The translations under genes were made by a program, and so were the position numbers. This document shows, piece by piece, positions 17,474 to 25,809 of a DNA stretch of 51,443 bases (position 1 is its first letter; each line of letters opens with the position of its first letter). This stretch comes from an uncultured Ruminococcus sp. (GTDB lineage Bacteria > Bacillota > Clostridia > Oscillospirales > Ruminococcaceae). The notes under the pieces were generated by a model that searched no databases, had not been told where the DNA came from, and saw only the letters and a list, made by a program, of their open reading frames with translations. The stretch covers positions 1 through 51,443 of the forward strand of contig NZ_CALDMP010000080.1 in assembly GCF_937915125.1 (NCBI RefSeq), in the 5' to 3' direction.

Positions 17474-18243
17474 GAACGAGACGCTATGGAAAATATATTC
17501 TGCGCTGGATCGTGACCCTGACATTGCTGGTGTGCATTGTTGTGGGAGTGATAGTAGGCGGCAGGCTGCTGCACATTTTTCTCACCAGTACCGGGCGGCA
17601 GGCACCGGATGTGCCGGACGAGGAGACCTATCCGGTGCGCGGTGTGGATGTGTCCTATTACCAGGGCAATGTGGACTGGGATGCTCTGGTGTCCCAGGGG
17701 ATCACCTTTGCATTCATCAAGGCGACAGAGGGTATCGACCACTGTGACACCCAGTTTTTGCTGAACTGGGAGAGCGCAAAAGATGCACCGGTCTATGTAG
17801 GCGCATATCACTTTTTCCGGTTTGAGGACAGCGGTGCGGAACAGGCAGAGAATTTCATCCGCACAGTGCCGGTGACGGAAAACACCCTGCCGCCTGTCAT
17901 TGATGTGGAACTATATCCGTCCCTGGAGACGGAACCGGACAAGGATACCACACGGGAGAACTTGCAGGAAATGCTGGACTTGCTGGAGGAACACTACGGC
18001 GTGAAGCCCATTCTCTATGCGGCGCCCAACACATACCGCAATTATGTGCGGTATTTCGCTGATGATTACCCCATCTGGCTCAGCAACTATTATTATGAGC
18101 CATATTCTGACTGGACATTCTGGCAGTACACGGATTCCGGTATGCTGGAGGGCTATGACGGCTATCAGACACATATTGATTTAAATGTGTATCGGGGCAG
18201 CCTGGAGGAATTCCGGGAGATGTTCGGGTTGAGGGCGTTTTGA
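17470..18243 (+). CDS. GH25 lysozyme (muramidase), membrane-anchored
   Basis: A 257-residue protein. The N-terminal transmembrane segment (about 10-38) is preceded by positive charges, which places the enzyme outside the membrane. The GH25 domain (about 55-250) has Asp60 in GVDVSYYQG and the catalytic pair Asp145/Glu147 in VIDVELYP. It hydrolyses MurNAc-GlcNAc bonds in peptidoglycan. The GTG start overlaps the GH74 stop by four bases, so it is translationally coupled to a xyloglucanase. Wall remodelling to let surface enzymes pass is a possible reason (inference). Confidence 0.92.
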   Translation: MRTRRYGKYILRWIVTLTLLVCIVVGVIVGGRLLHIFLTSTGRQAPDVPDEETYPVRGVDVSYYQGNVDWDALVSQGITFAFIKATEGIDHCDTQFLLNWESAKDAPVYVGAYHFFRFEDSGAEQAENFIRTVPVTENTLPPVIDVELYPSLETEPDKDTTRENLQEMLDLLEEHYGVKPILYAAPNTYRNYVRYFADDYPIWLSNYYYEPYSDWTFWQYTDSGMLEGYDGYQTHIDLNVYRGSLEEFREMFGLRAF

Positions 18244-18295
18244 CGGAGAAAGTCACGGTGGATGAGTGATAATACCAACAGAAAGGATAACGGAT

Positions 18296-19276
18296 ATGAT
18301 TGAACCGATTTTTCTACAGGGCATCTGCAAGGACTATCTCTGGGGCGGAAATCGTCTGCGGGAGGAGTTCGGAAAGGTGAGCGATGCCGATAAAATTGCA
18401 GAAAGCTGGGAACTGGCGTGCCACAAGGACGGCAGCAGCATTCTGCGCTCCGGTGCAGATGCCGGACTGGATCTACAGGAATATGTAGACAAACACGGCA
18501 CAGCTTTTCTCGGTACAAACTGCGCCGGATGCGATACCGTTCCAGTGCTCATCAAGCTCATTGACGCCAAGCAGGATCTGTCCATCCAGGTGCATCCAGA
18601 CGATGCCTATGCCATGGCGGCAGAGGGCGAGCCGGGCAAGACGGAAATGTGGTATATTGTGGACTGTATGCCAGGTGCGGCGCTGTATTATGGCGTGAAT
18701 CAGAATGTCTCCAAGGAAGAATTTGCCCGGCGTATCGAAAACCAGACCCTGACGGAAATTCTCAACCGGGTGGAAGTGAAGCCCGGTGAATTGTACTTTA
18801 TCCCATCCGGCACCCTTCATGCCATCGGCGCAGGCATCCTGCTGGCAGAGATCCAGCAGAATTCCAACACGACTTACCGGGTGTATGACTACGGCAGACG
18901 AGGTGCAGACGGCAAGCTGCGGCCGCTGCATGTGGAAAAGGCGCTGGATGTCACAAATCTCTGTCCCACGGCACCCACGGTGCAGTATCCGGAACAGAAT
19001 ATTTCCGGCGGTACGGTGCGAAAACTGGAGGCGTGCGATTATTTCGCCTCAGATGTGGTAAATGTGTCGGAAACAGCGGCATTTTTCGTAGGGGAAGAGA
19101 CATTCCACCATTTGTTGGTGCTGACTGGCGAAGGGGTTCTGAAAACGGCTTCCGGTACAGCGAAAATCAGCAAAGGTGACAGCGTACTGTTCCCGGCATG
19201 CCTGGGGAAATATGAGGTTACGGGGAATTGTCAGTTTATCGTGACGAGAATGGACAAGCCTGTCCGTTTGAAATAA
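18296..19276 (+). CDS. manA: Mannose-6-phosphate isomerase, class I
   Basis: A cytosolic zinc enzyme of 326 residues that interconverts mannose-6-P and fructose-6-P. The metal-binding residues are in LSIQVHPDD (Gln, His), KTEMWY (Glu) and SGTLHAIG (His). The start ATG 18296 follows AGAAAGGA. It lies 52 bases after the GH25 gene and 17 before glucokinase. This suggests a hexose-channelling operon fed by the surface glycosidases upstream. Confidence 0.95.
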   Translation: MIEPIFLQGICKDYLWGGNRLREEFGKVSDADKIAESWELACHKDGSSILRSGADAGLDLQEYVDKHGTAFLGTNCAGCDTVPVLIKLIDAKQDLSIQVHPDDAYAMAAEGEPGKTEMWYIVDCMPGAALYYGVNQNVSKEEFARRIENQTLTEILNRVEVKPGELYFIPSGTLHAIGAGILLAEIQQNSNTTYRVYDYGRRGADGKLRPLHVEKALDVTNLCPTAPTVQYPEQNISGGTVRKLEACDYFASDVVNVSETAAFFVGEETFHHLLVLTGEGVLKTASGTAKISKGDSVLFPACLGKYEVTGNCQFIVTRMDKPVRLK

Positions 19277-19293
19277 AAGGAGGAATATGACTT

Positions 19294-20238
19294 ATGAAGT
19301 ATTACATTGGAATTGATCTGGGCGGAACGAATATCGTTGCCGGCGTGGTAAACGAGAACTATGAGATTCTCACAAAGGCAAGCGTCAAGACCAATCTGCC
19401 CCGTCCGGCAGAGGAGATCGCCGCAGATATGGCAAAGGTTTCTCAGGAGGCTGTGGAAAAGGCTGGTCTGACCATGGATCAGATTGAGTGGATCGGCGTG
19501 GGCACACCCGGCGTGGCAAACAGCGCTACAGGCATTATCGAGTATTCCAACAACCTGGGATTCCACAATACGCCCATGGTGAAGTATCTGGAAACAGCAC
19601 TGGGCAAGCCCACTTTCATTGAAAATGATGCCAATGCGGCAGCTTACGGCGAATATGTTGCCGGTGCAGCAAAGGGCGCAAAGAATGCAGTCTGCATTAC
19701 ACTGGGCACTGGTGTAGGCGGCGGTATTGTCATTGACGGCAAGATCTACAGCGGTTCCAACTTCGGCGGCGCTGAGATTGGTCATACGGTGATCGCTGTG
19801 GACGGCCCTCAGTGTACCTGCGGCAGAAAGGGCTGCTTCGAGGTATTCTCTTCCGCAACCGGTCTGGTTCGCATGACCAAGGAAGCACTGGCAGCAAATC
19901 CGGACAGCGCCATGAAGAACGAGGAGCGTATTTCTGCACGGACAGCCTTCAACTACATGCGTGCCGGCGATGCAACAGCAAAGCAGGTAGTGGACGATTA
20001 CATCAAGTATCTGGCAGCCGGCATCACCAATACCATCAACATCTTCCAGCCGGATGTACTTTGCATTGGCGGCGGCGTGTGCAACGAGGGCGACCCGCTG
20101 CTGGTTCCCATGAAGGAAATCGTAAAGCGTGAAGTCTACACCCGGAATTCCGAGAAGAATACGGAAATCGTTATTGCAGAACTGGGCAATGACGCTGGTA
20201 TCATCGGTGCAGCATTCCTGGGCAATGCACAGGAATAA
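19294..20238 (+). CDS. glcK: ROK-family glucokinase
   Basis: A 314-residue sugar kinase. The ATP site is IGIDLGGTNI at the N-terminus. The sugar site is ENDANAAAYGE and ITLGTGVGGGIV, followed by the ROK zinc motif CTCGRKGCFE. It phosphorylates glucose to glucose-6-P in the cytosol. The ribosome site AAGGAGGA is strong. It lies directly behind manA, so glucose from cellulose or xyloglucan and mannose enter glycolysis through neighbouring genes. There is no DNA-binding domain, so it is not a ROK repressor. Confidence 0.94.
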   Translation: MKYYIGIDLGGTNIVAGVVNENYEILTKASVKTNLPRPAEEIAADMAKVSQEAVEKAGLTMDQIEWIGVGTPGVANSATGIIEYSNNLGFHNTPMVKYLETALGKPTFIENDANAAAYGEYVAGAAKGAKNAVCITLGTGVGGGIVIDGKIYSGSNFGGAEIGHTVIAVDGPQCTCGRKGCFEVFSSATGLVRMTKEALAANPDSAMKNEERISARTAFNYMRAGDATAKQVVDDYIKYLAAGITNTINIFQPDVLCIGGGVCNEGDPLLVPMKEIVKREVYTRNSEKNTEIVIAELGNDAGIIGAAFLGNAQE

Positions 20239-20261
20239 GCGACATACAATTTTTCAAAAAC

Positions 20262-20329
20262 AACTGCTGCTGACAGTGGAAATCCATGCCGTCCGTGCGT
20301 GGGAAACTGCCGTTTTGCAGCAGTTTTTT
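20262..20329 (+). terminator. Terminator after glcK
   Basis: AACTGCTGC (20262-20270) pairs with GCAGCAGTT (20317-20325), which runs into a T tract. The loop is long, about 46 bases. Confidence 0.65.
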
Positions 20330-20460
20330 GTATGTCTCAGATTTTGTGACATTTTTTGTGAAGTGCATTTGGAATTAACATGGTGCACAATTTCAGATGG
20401 TGGCATTTGTTCAATTTGCTGTTTTACCCAAAAAGTATAAACCCGTGAGAACGAAATCTA

Positions 20461-20489
20461 TTGACAGCGTGCAAAAAAAGTGATACAAT
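20461..20489 (+). promoter_or_regulatory. Sigma-A promoter of GH5 cellulase
   Basis: TTGACA (20461-20466), 17 bases, TACAAT (20484-20489), 34 bases before the start codon. Confidence 0.82.
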
Positions 20490-20523
20490 AAAGGTAATAT
20501 TTTAAGTAAGGAGTTCGATACCC

Positions 20524-23082
20524 ATGAAGTTTATGAAGAAACTGCTCAGTGCGGTGACCGCAACAGCAGTCGGTGTGTCTATGACCACTGCACTGGCTGC
20601 CGGCGTATCTGTTGCATCCGCAGCAGACATGACCGCCGTTGAATTGGTAGAGGATATGGGTCTGGGCTGGAACCTGGGAAATGCTCTGGACAGCACCAAT
20701 ACCTGGGATTCCTCTCTGACACCGACGAAAATTGAGACCGCCTGGGGCAACCCTGTCACTACGGAATCCATGATCAAGGAGATCAAGAAGTCCGGTTTCA
20801 ACACCGTCCGCATTCCTGTCACCTGGTGGGACATGACCGGTAAGTCCGGTACTGCAAGCATGAGTGCCTTTGACGGAACCGTTGGTGACGAATATCTCGC
20901 CAGAGTAAAGGAAGTCGTAGATTATTGTATTGATAACGGCATGTATGCGATCATCAATACACATCACGATGAGGACTGGCAGAAGGATACCTCTCAGCTG
21001 AACAAGTTCAAGAAGCTCTGGACTCAGATCGCAGATTATTTCAAGGATTATGACGAACATCTGGTGTTTGAAGGCATGAATGAAGTCAGCTTCTCCACAA
21101 GCGATGCCATGACCTATAACCAGGCATTTGTGGACACAGTCCGTGCTTCTGGCGGCAATAATGCCGATCGTCTGCTGATCTGCACCGCAGACAGCAACAA
21201 TACCGCAAAGGCATTGTCCGACAGCTTTTCCATGCCCACAGATTCTGCGAACATGCTGGCAGTATCTGTGCATTATTACGAGCCCTCCACATTCTGTGTG
21301 GCAGATACCACATCTTCCTGGGGTCATCGTGAGACATGGGGCACATCTTCTGATTATACGATTCTGGAAAACGATTTCCAGAAGATGAAAACCAAGTTCA
21401 CAGATAATGGCGTAGGCGTTGTAATCGGTGAATATGGTGTCTGCAATGCAGATAAATATGGCATCAATAACACGCCTTATAACAAGGATCAGGAATCCAT
21501 TGAAAAGTTCCTGGAAGCAGTTGCTTCTACAGCATATGGCATGGATGGTATTTGTCCTGTTGTATGGGATGACTCTAATTCCGGAACGATCACGCTGTTC
21601 AACCGTGAGACACTCAGCTGGTTCGACAGCAATATCCAGGCGATCTTTACTAAGATCGCAAACGGCGGTTCTACCGATCCGGGTAAGGAAAAGACGGACC
21701 GTGTGACTTTCCAGGGTGCGGATATCACAGAGATTGATGATAAGGGAAAACCGTACCTGAACGTAGATCTGAAGCCCTATAAGGAACTGGGTCTCCAGGT
21801 AAGCTCTGTTGTTGTGGACTATAAAATGACTTCTGCAAAGAATTCGGCGCAGTGTAGCGGCGACATCAACATGAGCTTTAATGTTCTGGATGCAAGCGGC
21901 GAAGATGTCTGGGCATATCTGGATAACAGCATTGGACCGAATGAGACCACAACGACCTTTGAAATGCCCTCCGGTGAGCATGAATTTGTACTGGAAACAG
22001 ACGATGACGGCAATGTTACCAGCAGCGTTACCGGTACATTGGATATGGATTATCTGAAACTGCAGAACTGGTGGACATGGTCTGCTGCTACCGGTGATAC
22101 GGTTACAGTTGACTTGAATTCTGTGACTGTTATTTTCGATAACTTCTTCTATGTCGATGATCCCGGCACCAGCTCGGATACCACTACAACTACCACCGGT
22201 ACAACTGCTACCACGGATTCTTCTGAAACCACAACAGAAACGACTGCAACTACAAATATCGATATTGAACCTTACGGCTGGGTATGGCCCGCTGGTCAGG
22301 CTGGTACATATCAGTTCTGGGATAAAGATTCTGACGGCGTTATTCCGGTAGCCGTTACCGGAAACGGCAGCTATACAGCATCCTATATTCTTCCGGAAGG
22401 GGAAGGCACCGGTTCAATCGAATGCCTGATCCTGGATTCTGATATCAATGTATATCAGTTCCTGCCGGAAGACTATGACGGCACCGACCGTGTGGCTGAC
22501 TGCGGCGTAGTACTCACTGTTGACAAGGTCACACTGGATGGCGAAGAGATCGCTTACACCGGTCCTACAGACGGTTCTCTGACCTATGGCAACGATGGTG
22601 TCAGCCTGAGACGCAATGTCCTGAACACATGGACATCACCTTCCATCAAGGACATTAACGGCAAGGATATTTCTCTCACCAAGATCCTCGAGATCGAGTT
22701 CACAGTTTCTGGTCTGCCGGGTGGTGAAACAACTACCACCACAACAGAAACCACAACAACTTCTGAAACAACAACTACAACTACTACAACAACGACGGCG
22801 ACTGAAACAACCACAGAGACCACCGCTTCCACAACTACCACATCCACTACAACTGTAAGCGGCAACCCCAATGCATTCTACGGTGACGTAAATCTGGACA
22901 GCAGAGTGGATATCACAGACTCCGTTATGCTGAACAAGATCGCAGCCGGTCAGGTGACGCCCAATGATCAGCAGAGACTGAATGCAGATGTGAATGCAAG
23001 CGGTGACCTGGACGGCAGCGATGCGATTATTTTGCTGAAGTTCCTGGTTCATCTGGTAAATACACTCCCGTCCAACGGCTGA
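20524..23082 (+). CDS. GH5 endoglucanase with dockerin (cellulosomal)
   Basis: A secreted 852-residue modular enzyme. The signal peptide ends ASAAD (about 1-36). The GH5 catalytic domain spans about 37-385, with GLGWNLGNALD, acid/base Glu187 in FEGMNE and nucleophile Glu303 in VIGEYG. A beta-rich module, probably carbohydrate-binding, lies at about 390-550. A Thr-rich linker, a second beta-rich module (about 580-735) and a second Thr linker follow. The type I dockerin (786-852) has loops DVNLDSRVDITD and DVNASGDLDGSD. Its final helix KFLVHLVNTLP is nearly identical to that of the dockerin at 2570-3436, suggesting a shared cohesin partner. It is expected to hydrolyse cellulose or another beta-1,4-glucan within the cellulosome. 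Confidence 0.95.
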   Translation: MKFMKKLLSAVTATAVGVSMTTALAAGVSVASAADMTAVELVEDMGLGWNLGNALDSTNTWDSSLTPTKIETAWGNPVTTESMIKEIKKSGFNTVRIPVTWWDMTGKSGTASMSAFDGTVGDEYLARVKEVVDYCIDNGMYAIINTHHDEDWQKDTSQLNKFKKLWTQIADYFKDYDEHLVFEGMNEVSFSTSDAMTYNQAFVDTVRASGGNNADRLLICTADSNNTAKALSDSFSMPTDSANMLAVSVHYYEPSTFCVADTTSSWGHRETWGTSSDYTILENDFQKMKTKFTDNGVGVVIGEYGVCNADKYGINNTPYNKDQESIEKFLEAVASTAYGMDGICPVVWDDSNSGTITLFNRETLSWFDSNIQAIFTKIANGGSTDPGKEKTDRVTFQGADITEIDDKGKPYLNVDLKPYKELGLQVSSVVVDYKMTSAKNSAQCSGDINMSFNVLDASGEDVWAYLDNSIGPNETTTTFEMPSGEHEFVLETDDDGNVTSSVTGTLDMDYLKLQNWWTWSAATGDTVTVDLNSVTVIFDNFFYVDDPGTSSDTTTTTTGTTATTDSSETTTETTATTNIDIEPYGWVWPAGQAGTYQFWDKDSDGVIPVAVTGNGSYTASYILPEGEGTGSIECLILDSDINVYQFLPEDYDGTDRVADCGVVLTVDKVTLDGEEIAYTGPTDGSLTYGNDGVSLRRNVLNTWTSPSIKDINGKDISLTKILEIEFTVSGLPGGETTTTTTETTTTSETTTTTTTTTTATETTTETTASTTTTSTTTVSGNPNAFYGDVNLDSRVDITDSVMLNKIAAGQVTPNDQQRLNADVNASGDLDGSDAIILLKFLVHLVNTLPSNG

Positions 23083-23131
23083 TCAGAGCTTTGTGACGCT
23101 TTGTCGCCATAACTCTTCCATATCAAATCAT

Positions 23132-23168
23132 AAATGCCGAATCTGCATTGTGCAGGTTCGGCATTTTT
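23132..23168 (+). terminator. Terminator after GH5 gene
   Basis: AAATGCCGAA (23132-23141) pairs with TTCGGCATTT (23157-23166), with an inner CTGCA/TGCAG pairing, then TTTT. The remaining 23169-23384 is AT-rich with no gene seen. Confidence 0.88.
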
Positions 23169-23384
23169 GCAATATGCAAAAAATCGACTTTCCCAAACGT
23201 AAATTTTGTGAAAACTGACAGACGCCCGGAAGGAACATTGTTTTCCAATCAAAAGGATAAAATGCACCTAAAAAAATCAAATTTTTGCGTTGAATACTTA
23301 ACATTTTTCGAGGAAATGCCGATAATCTGTGAAAAATACAAAAAATCGACAGAATAATCTAATAGAAATCATATGGAAAAGAGA

Positions 23385-23413
23385 TTGACTTTTTCGCCTT
23401 TCGGGCTTATAAT
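23385..23413 (+). promoter_or_regulatory. Sigma-A promoter of the ATP synthase operon
   Basis: TTGACT (23385-23390), 17 bases, TATAAT (23408-23413), about 97 bases before atpB. No atpI gene precedes atpB. Confidence 0.78.
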
Positions 23414-23509
23414 AATAGAAACAACGGCGTAAATGCCGATGATCTGCCTGGGACAAGCGAATTTTTCGCCGGTTTCCCCATAGGCGGAAAGAAAAGGTGG
23501 TGGTTGCAA

Positions 23510-24244
23510 ATGACAATGGGCGAAGAGCTGCAGGAACAGCTGCAAACCAATATCGTGTGGACAAGTCCCTTTGACGTGCCGTTATTGGGGCCGATCCACA
23601 TCAGCGAATCTGTGGTGATCACCTGGTTCATCATGGCGGTGGTAATGGTGCTGGTACTGGTTCTGACCCGGAAGATGGAAATTGTTCCGAAAAAGGGACA
23701 GGCACTGGTGGAATTCGCTGTCACCTGGGTCACCGATTTCTTTGAGGGCAATATGGGAAAGGCAGGCAGACGATATGTGCCATATCTGAGCACGGTGTTC
23801 CTGTATCTTGCGATTGCGAACGTGATCGGTATGTTCGGGTTTGGCATCAAACCGCCCACAAAGGACATCAATGTGACGGCAGCCCTTGCAGTGATGAGCA
23901 TTATATTGATCGAAGCGGCAACATTTCGTGCCAGAGGCGGGTTGGGTGGTTTCTTCAAATCTTTTCTCAAGCCAATGCCGATCATGCTGCCAATCAATAT
24001 CATGGAACTTGCCATTCGTCCGCTTTCGCTCTGCATGCGACTGTTCGGCAATGTGCTGGGTGCATTTGTTGTCATGAAGCTGATCGAACATGTCTGTGGA
24101 TTGATAGCCCCAATGGTGTTCAGTATGTATTTTGATGTCTTTGACGGCTTGATCCAGGCGTATGTCTTTGTTTTCCTGACCTCGCTATTTATGGCAGAGG
24201 GCATAGAAACAGAAGAAGAAACCCCCATGCCGCAAAAGGTATAG
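23510..24244 (+). CDS. atpB: F0F1 ATP synthase subunit a
   Basis: A 244-residue membrane protein with about five to six helices that forms the ion half-channels next to the c-ring. The conserved helix LAIRPLSLCMRLFGNV carries the essential arginine in MRLFGN. The start ATG 23510 follows AAGGTGG; a second in-frame ATG at 23516 is possible. It is the first gene of atpB-E-E-F-H-A-G-D-C. Confidence 0.95.
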   Translation: MTMGEELQEQLQTNIVWTSPFDVPLLGPIHISESVVITWFIMAVVMVLVLVLTRKMEIVPKKGQALVEFAVTWVTDFFEGNMGKAGRRYVPYLSTVFLYLAIANVIGMFGFGIKPPTKDINVTAALAVMSIILIEAATFRARGGLGGFFKSFLKPMPIMLPINIMELAIRPLSLCMRLFGNVLGAFVVMKLIEHVCGLIAPMVFSMYFDVFDGLIQAYVFVFLTSLFMAEGIETEEETPMPQKV

Positions 24245-24290
24245 TGGCGTTTCAAACAGTTATTTTGGATGGTATGAGGAGGAAATTACC

Positions 24291-24506
24291 ATGGGAACAG
24301 CAATCGGAGCTGCTATTGCAGTATTGACTGGTATCGGTGCAGGATTTGGAATCGGCAACGCAACGGCAAAAGCAACAGAGGCCATCGCCAGACAGCCGGA
24401 GGCGGCAGGCGCAATCAATAAGGCATTGCTGCTGGGCTGTGCGCTGGCAGAAGCCACCGCAATTTATGGTTTTGTTATTGCACTCATGATGATTATCATG
24501 AAGTAA
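24291..24506 (+). CDS. atpE: F0F1 ATP synthase subunit c, copy 1
   Basis: A 71-residue hairpin proteolipid of two membrane helices joined by the polar loop ARQPEAAG. The ion-carrying Glu lies in ALAEATAIYG of helix 2. The Gln and Ser/Thr ligands typical of sodium-dependent c subunits are replaced (Ile in helix 1, Ala after the Glu), so proton coupling is more likely (inference). GGAGG precedes the start. A second, nearly identical copy follows 19 bases downstream and differs at residues 3 and 23 (Thr and Asn here). Confidence 0.94.
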   Translation: MGTAIGAAIAVLTGIGAGFGIGNATAKATEAIARQPEAAGAINKALLLGCALAEATAIYGFVIALMMIIMK

Positions 24507-24525
24507 GTATGAGGAGGAACAGAAA

Positions 24526-24741
24526 ATGGGTGTCGCAATTGGAGCTGCTATTGCAGTATTAACCGGAATTGGTGCTGGATTTGGAATTGGACATGCAACC
24601 GCAAAGGCTACTGAAGCCATCGCAAGACAGCCGGAGGCTGCCGGCGCAATTAACAAGGCGCTGCTGCTGGGTTGTGCATTGGCAGAGGCTACTGCAATTT
24701 ATGGATTTGTCATTGCACTGATGATGATCATTATGAAATAA
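24526..24741 (+). CDS. atpE: F0F1 ATP synthase subunit c, copy 2
   Basis: A 71-residue c subunit identical to copy 1 except Val3 and His23. At DNA level about 33 of 71 codons differ synonymously. The duplication is therefore old, and both copies are kept under strong protein-level constraint with no recent gene conversion. His23 lies in helix 1 within GIGHATAK. Each copy has its own GGAGG ribosome site, so both should be translated. A mixed c-ring, or a dosage effect for the most abundant F0 subunit, is plausible. Confidence 0.94.
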   Translation: MGVAIGAAIAVLTGIGAGFGIGHATAKATEAIARQPEAAGAINKALLLGCALAEATAIYGFVIALMMIIMK

Positions 24742-24799
24742 GAAACGGCGTTTTCTGAAAATCCAGGAGAAAGGAGCACGGCTTTCCTGCGAGAAAGCT

Positions 24800-25300
24800 G
24801 TGAATGTGGATATGTTAGATTTTGATATTTGGACCATATTGTTTTCCGTGATCAATATCCTGGTGCTGTTTTTCTTTCTGAAAAAGTTTTTGTTCGGCAG
24901 AGTGAACGCCATTCTGGAAAAGCGTGCCCAGATGGTGCAGGCAGATCTGGAACAGGCGAAGCAGAGCGCCGCAGAGGCAGAACAGCTCAAGGGCAATTAT
25001 GAAGAGACCCTGCGCAATGCCAAGCAGGAAGCAAAAGAGATCATTACCACGGCACGGCAGAATGCCAGCGTACAGAGCAGTGAGATCACTGCCCAGGCAC
25101 AGCAGCAGGCAGATACCATGCTGAAAGAGGCGCAGAAGGAAATCGAGCGGGAACGTCAGCGTACCCTGGAAGGTGTACAGGGCGAGATCGCCGATCTGGC
25201 GCTGGCAGCGGCGTCGAAGCTCATGGAAAAGCAGCTGGACGACGAGACGAACCGGGAACTGGTAAATGCGTTTCTTTCTGAGGAAGGGGCAGGCGAATGA
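24800..25300 (+). CDS. atpF: F0F1 ATP synthase subunit b
   Basis: About 166 residues. One N-terminal membrane helix (IWTILFSVINILVLFFFLKK) is followed by a long charged coiled coil rich in Gln/Glu/Ala, which forms the peripheral stalk. The start is uncertain: GTG 24800, GTG 24806 and ATG 24812 are all in frame, and GAGAAAG at 24791 best fits GTG 24806. The stop overlaps atpH by four bases. Confidence 0.92.
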   Translation: MNVDMLDFDIWTILFSVINILVLFFFLKKFLFGRVNAILEKRAQMVQADLEQAKQSAAEAEQLKGNYEETLRNAKQEAKEIITTARQNASVQSSEITAQAQQQADTMLKEAQKEIERERQRTLEGVQGEIADLALAAASKLMEKQLDDETNRELVNAFLSEEGAGE

Positions 25301-25800
25301 AACAGGCAGTGACATCCTATGCCACAGTGCTGCTGACTCTGCCGGCGGCATCGGAGACGGTGCCGGATGCCAGAAACGCCTTTGAAACATGCCCCCAGCT
25401 GACGGACGCTCTGTCCAACCCCACGATCCCTGAGACGGAAAAGTTCGGGGTCATCGACCGGGTGTTTCCCGAAGCCCTGCGGACATTTCTGAAGGTGGTC
25501 TGCCGCAATGGTCAGATCGACAGCGTGTTGGATATTTTTTCGGAATATGAAGCACTGGAACGCCGGCAGAGGCAGTGTGCCCATGCCGTGCTGGAATATG
25601 TGACGCCGCTGACGGATGCGCAGCTGTCGGCGATGAAGCAGATGATCTGCGCAAAAACCGGCAAGCCGGAGGTGCAGCTGGAGCTGCGGCAGAATCCGGC
25701 GCTGCTGGGTGGCTTTATCCTGCATGTGGGAGATGAAACGTATGACAGAAGCGTGCGTTCTTCCCTGAAGTCCATGCGGAAGAGCCTGATACGGAGGTGA
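25297..25800 (+). CDS. atpH: F0F1 ATP synthase subunit delta
   Basis: A 167-residue peripheral-stalk subunit joining b to the top of F1. The helical N-terminal domain includes NPTIPETEKFGVID. The C-terminal domain contains ALLGGFILHVGDETYDRSVRSSL, the OSCP/delta signature (GG followed by DxSVRxxL). It overlaps atpF (ATGA), so translation is coupled. Confidence 0.94.
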   Translation: MKQAVTSYATVLLTLPAASETVPDARNAFETCPQLTDALSNPTIPETEKFGVIDRVFPEALRTFLKVVCRNGQIDSVLDIFSEYEALERRQRQCAHAVLEYVTPLTDAQLSAMKQMICAKTGKPEVQLELRQNPALLGGFILHVGDETYDRSVRSSLKSMRKSLIRR

Positions 25801-25809
25801 GGGTAAGAC

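Noticed and set aside
16100..17524. 474-codon minus-strand open frame opposite the GH74 gene
   Set aside because: Shadow of the GH74 propeller; no start signal or protein-family features.
22584..22871. Val-rich minus-strand frame opposite the GH5 linker
   Set aside because: Poly-Val is the antisense reading of the Thr-rich linker codons.
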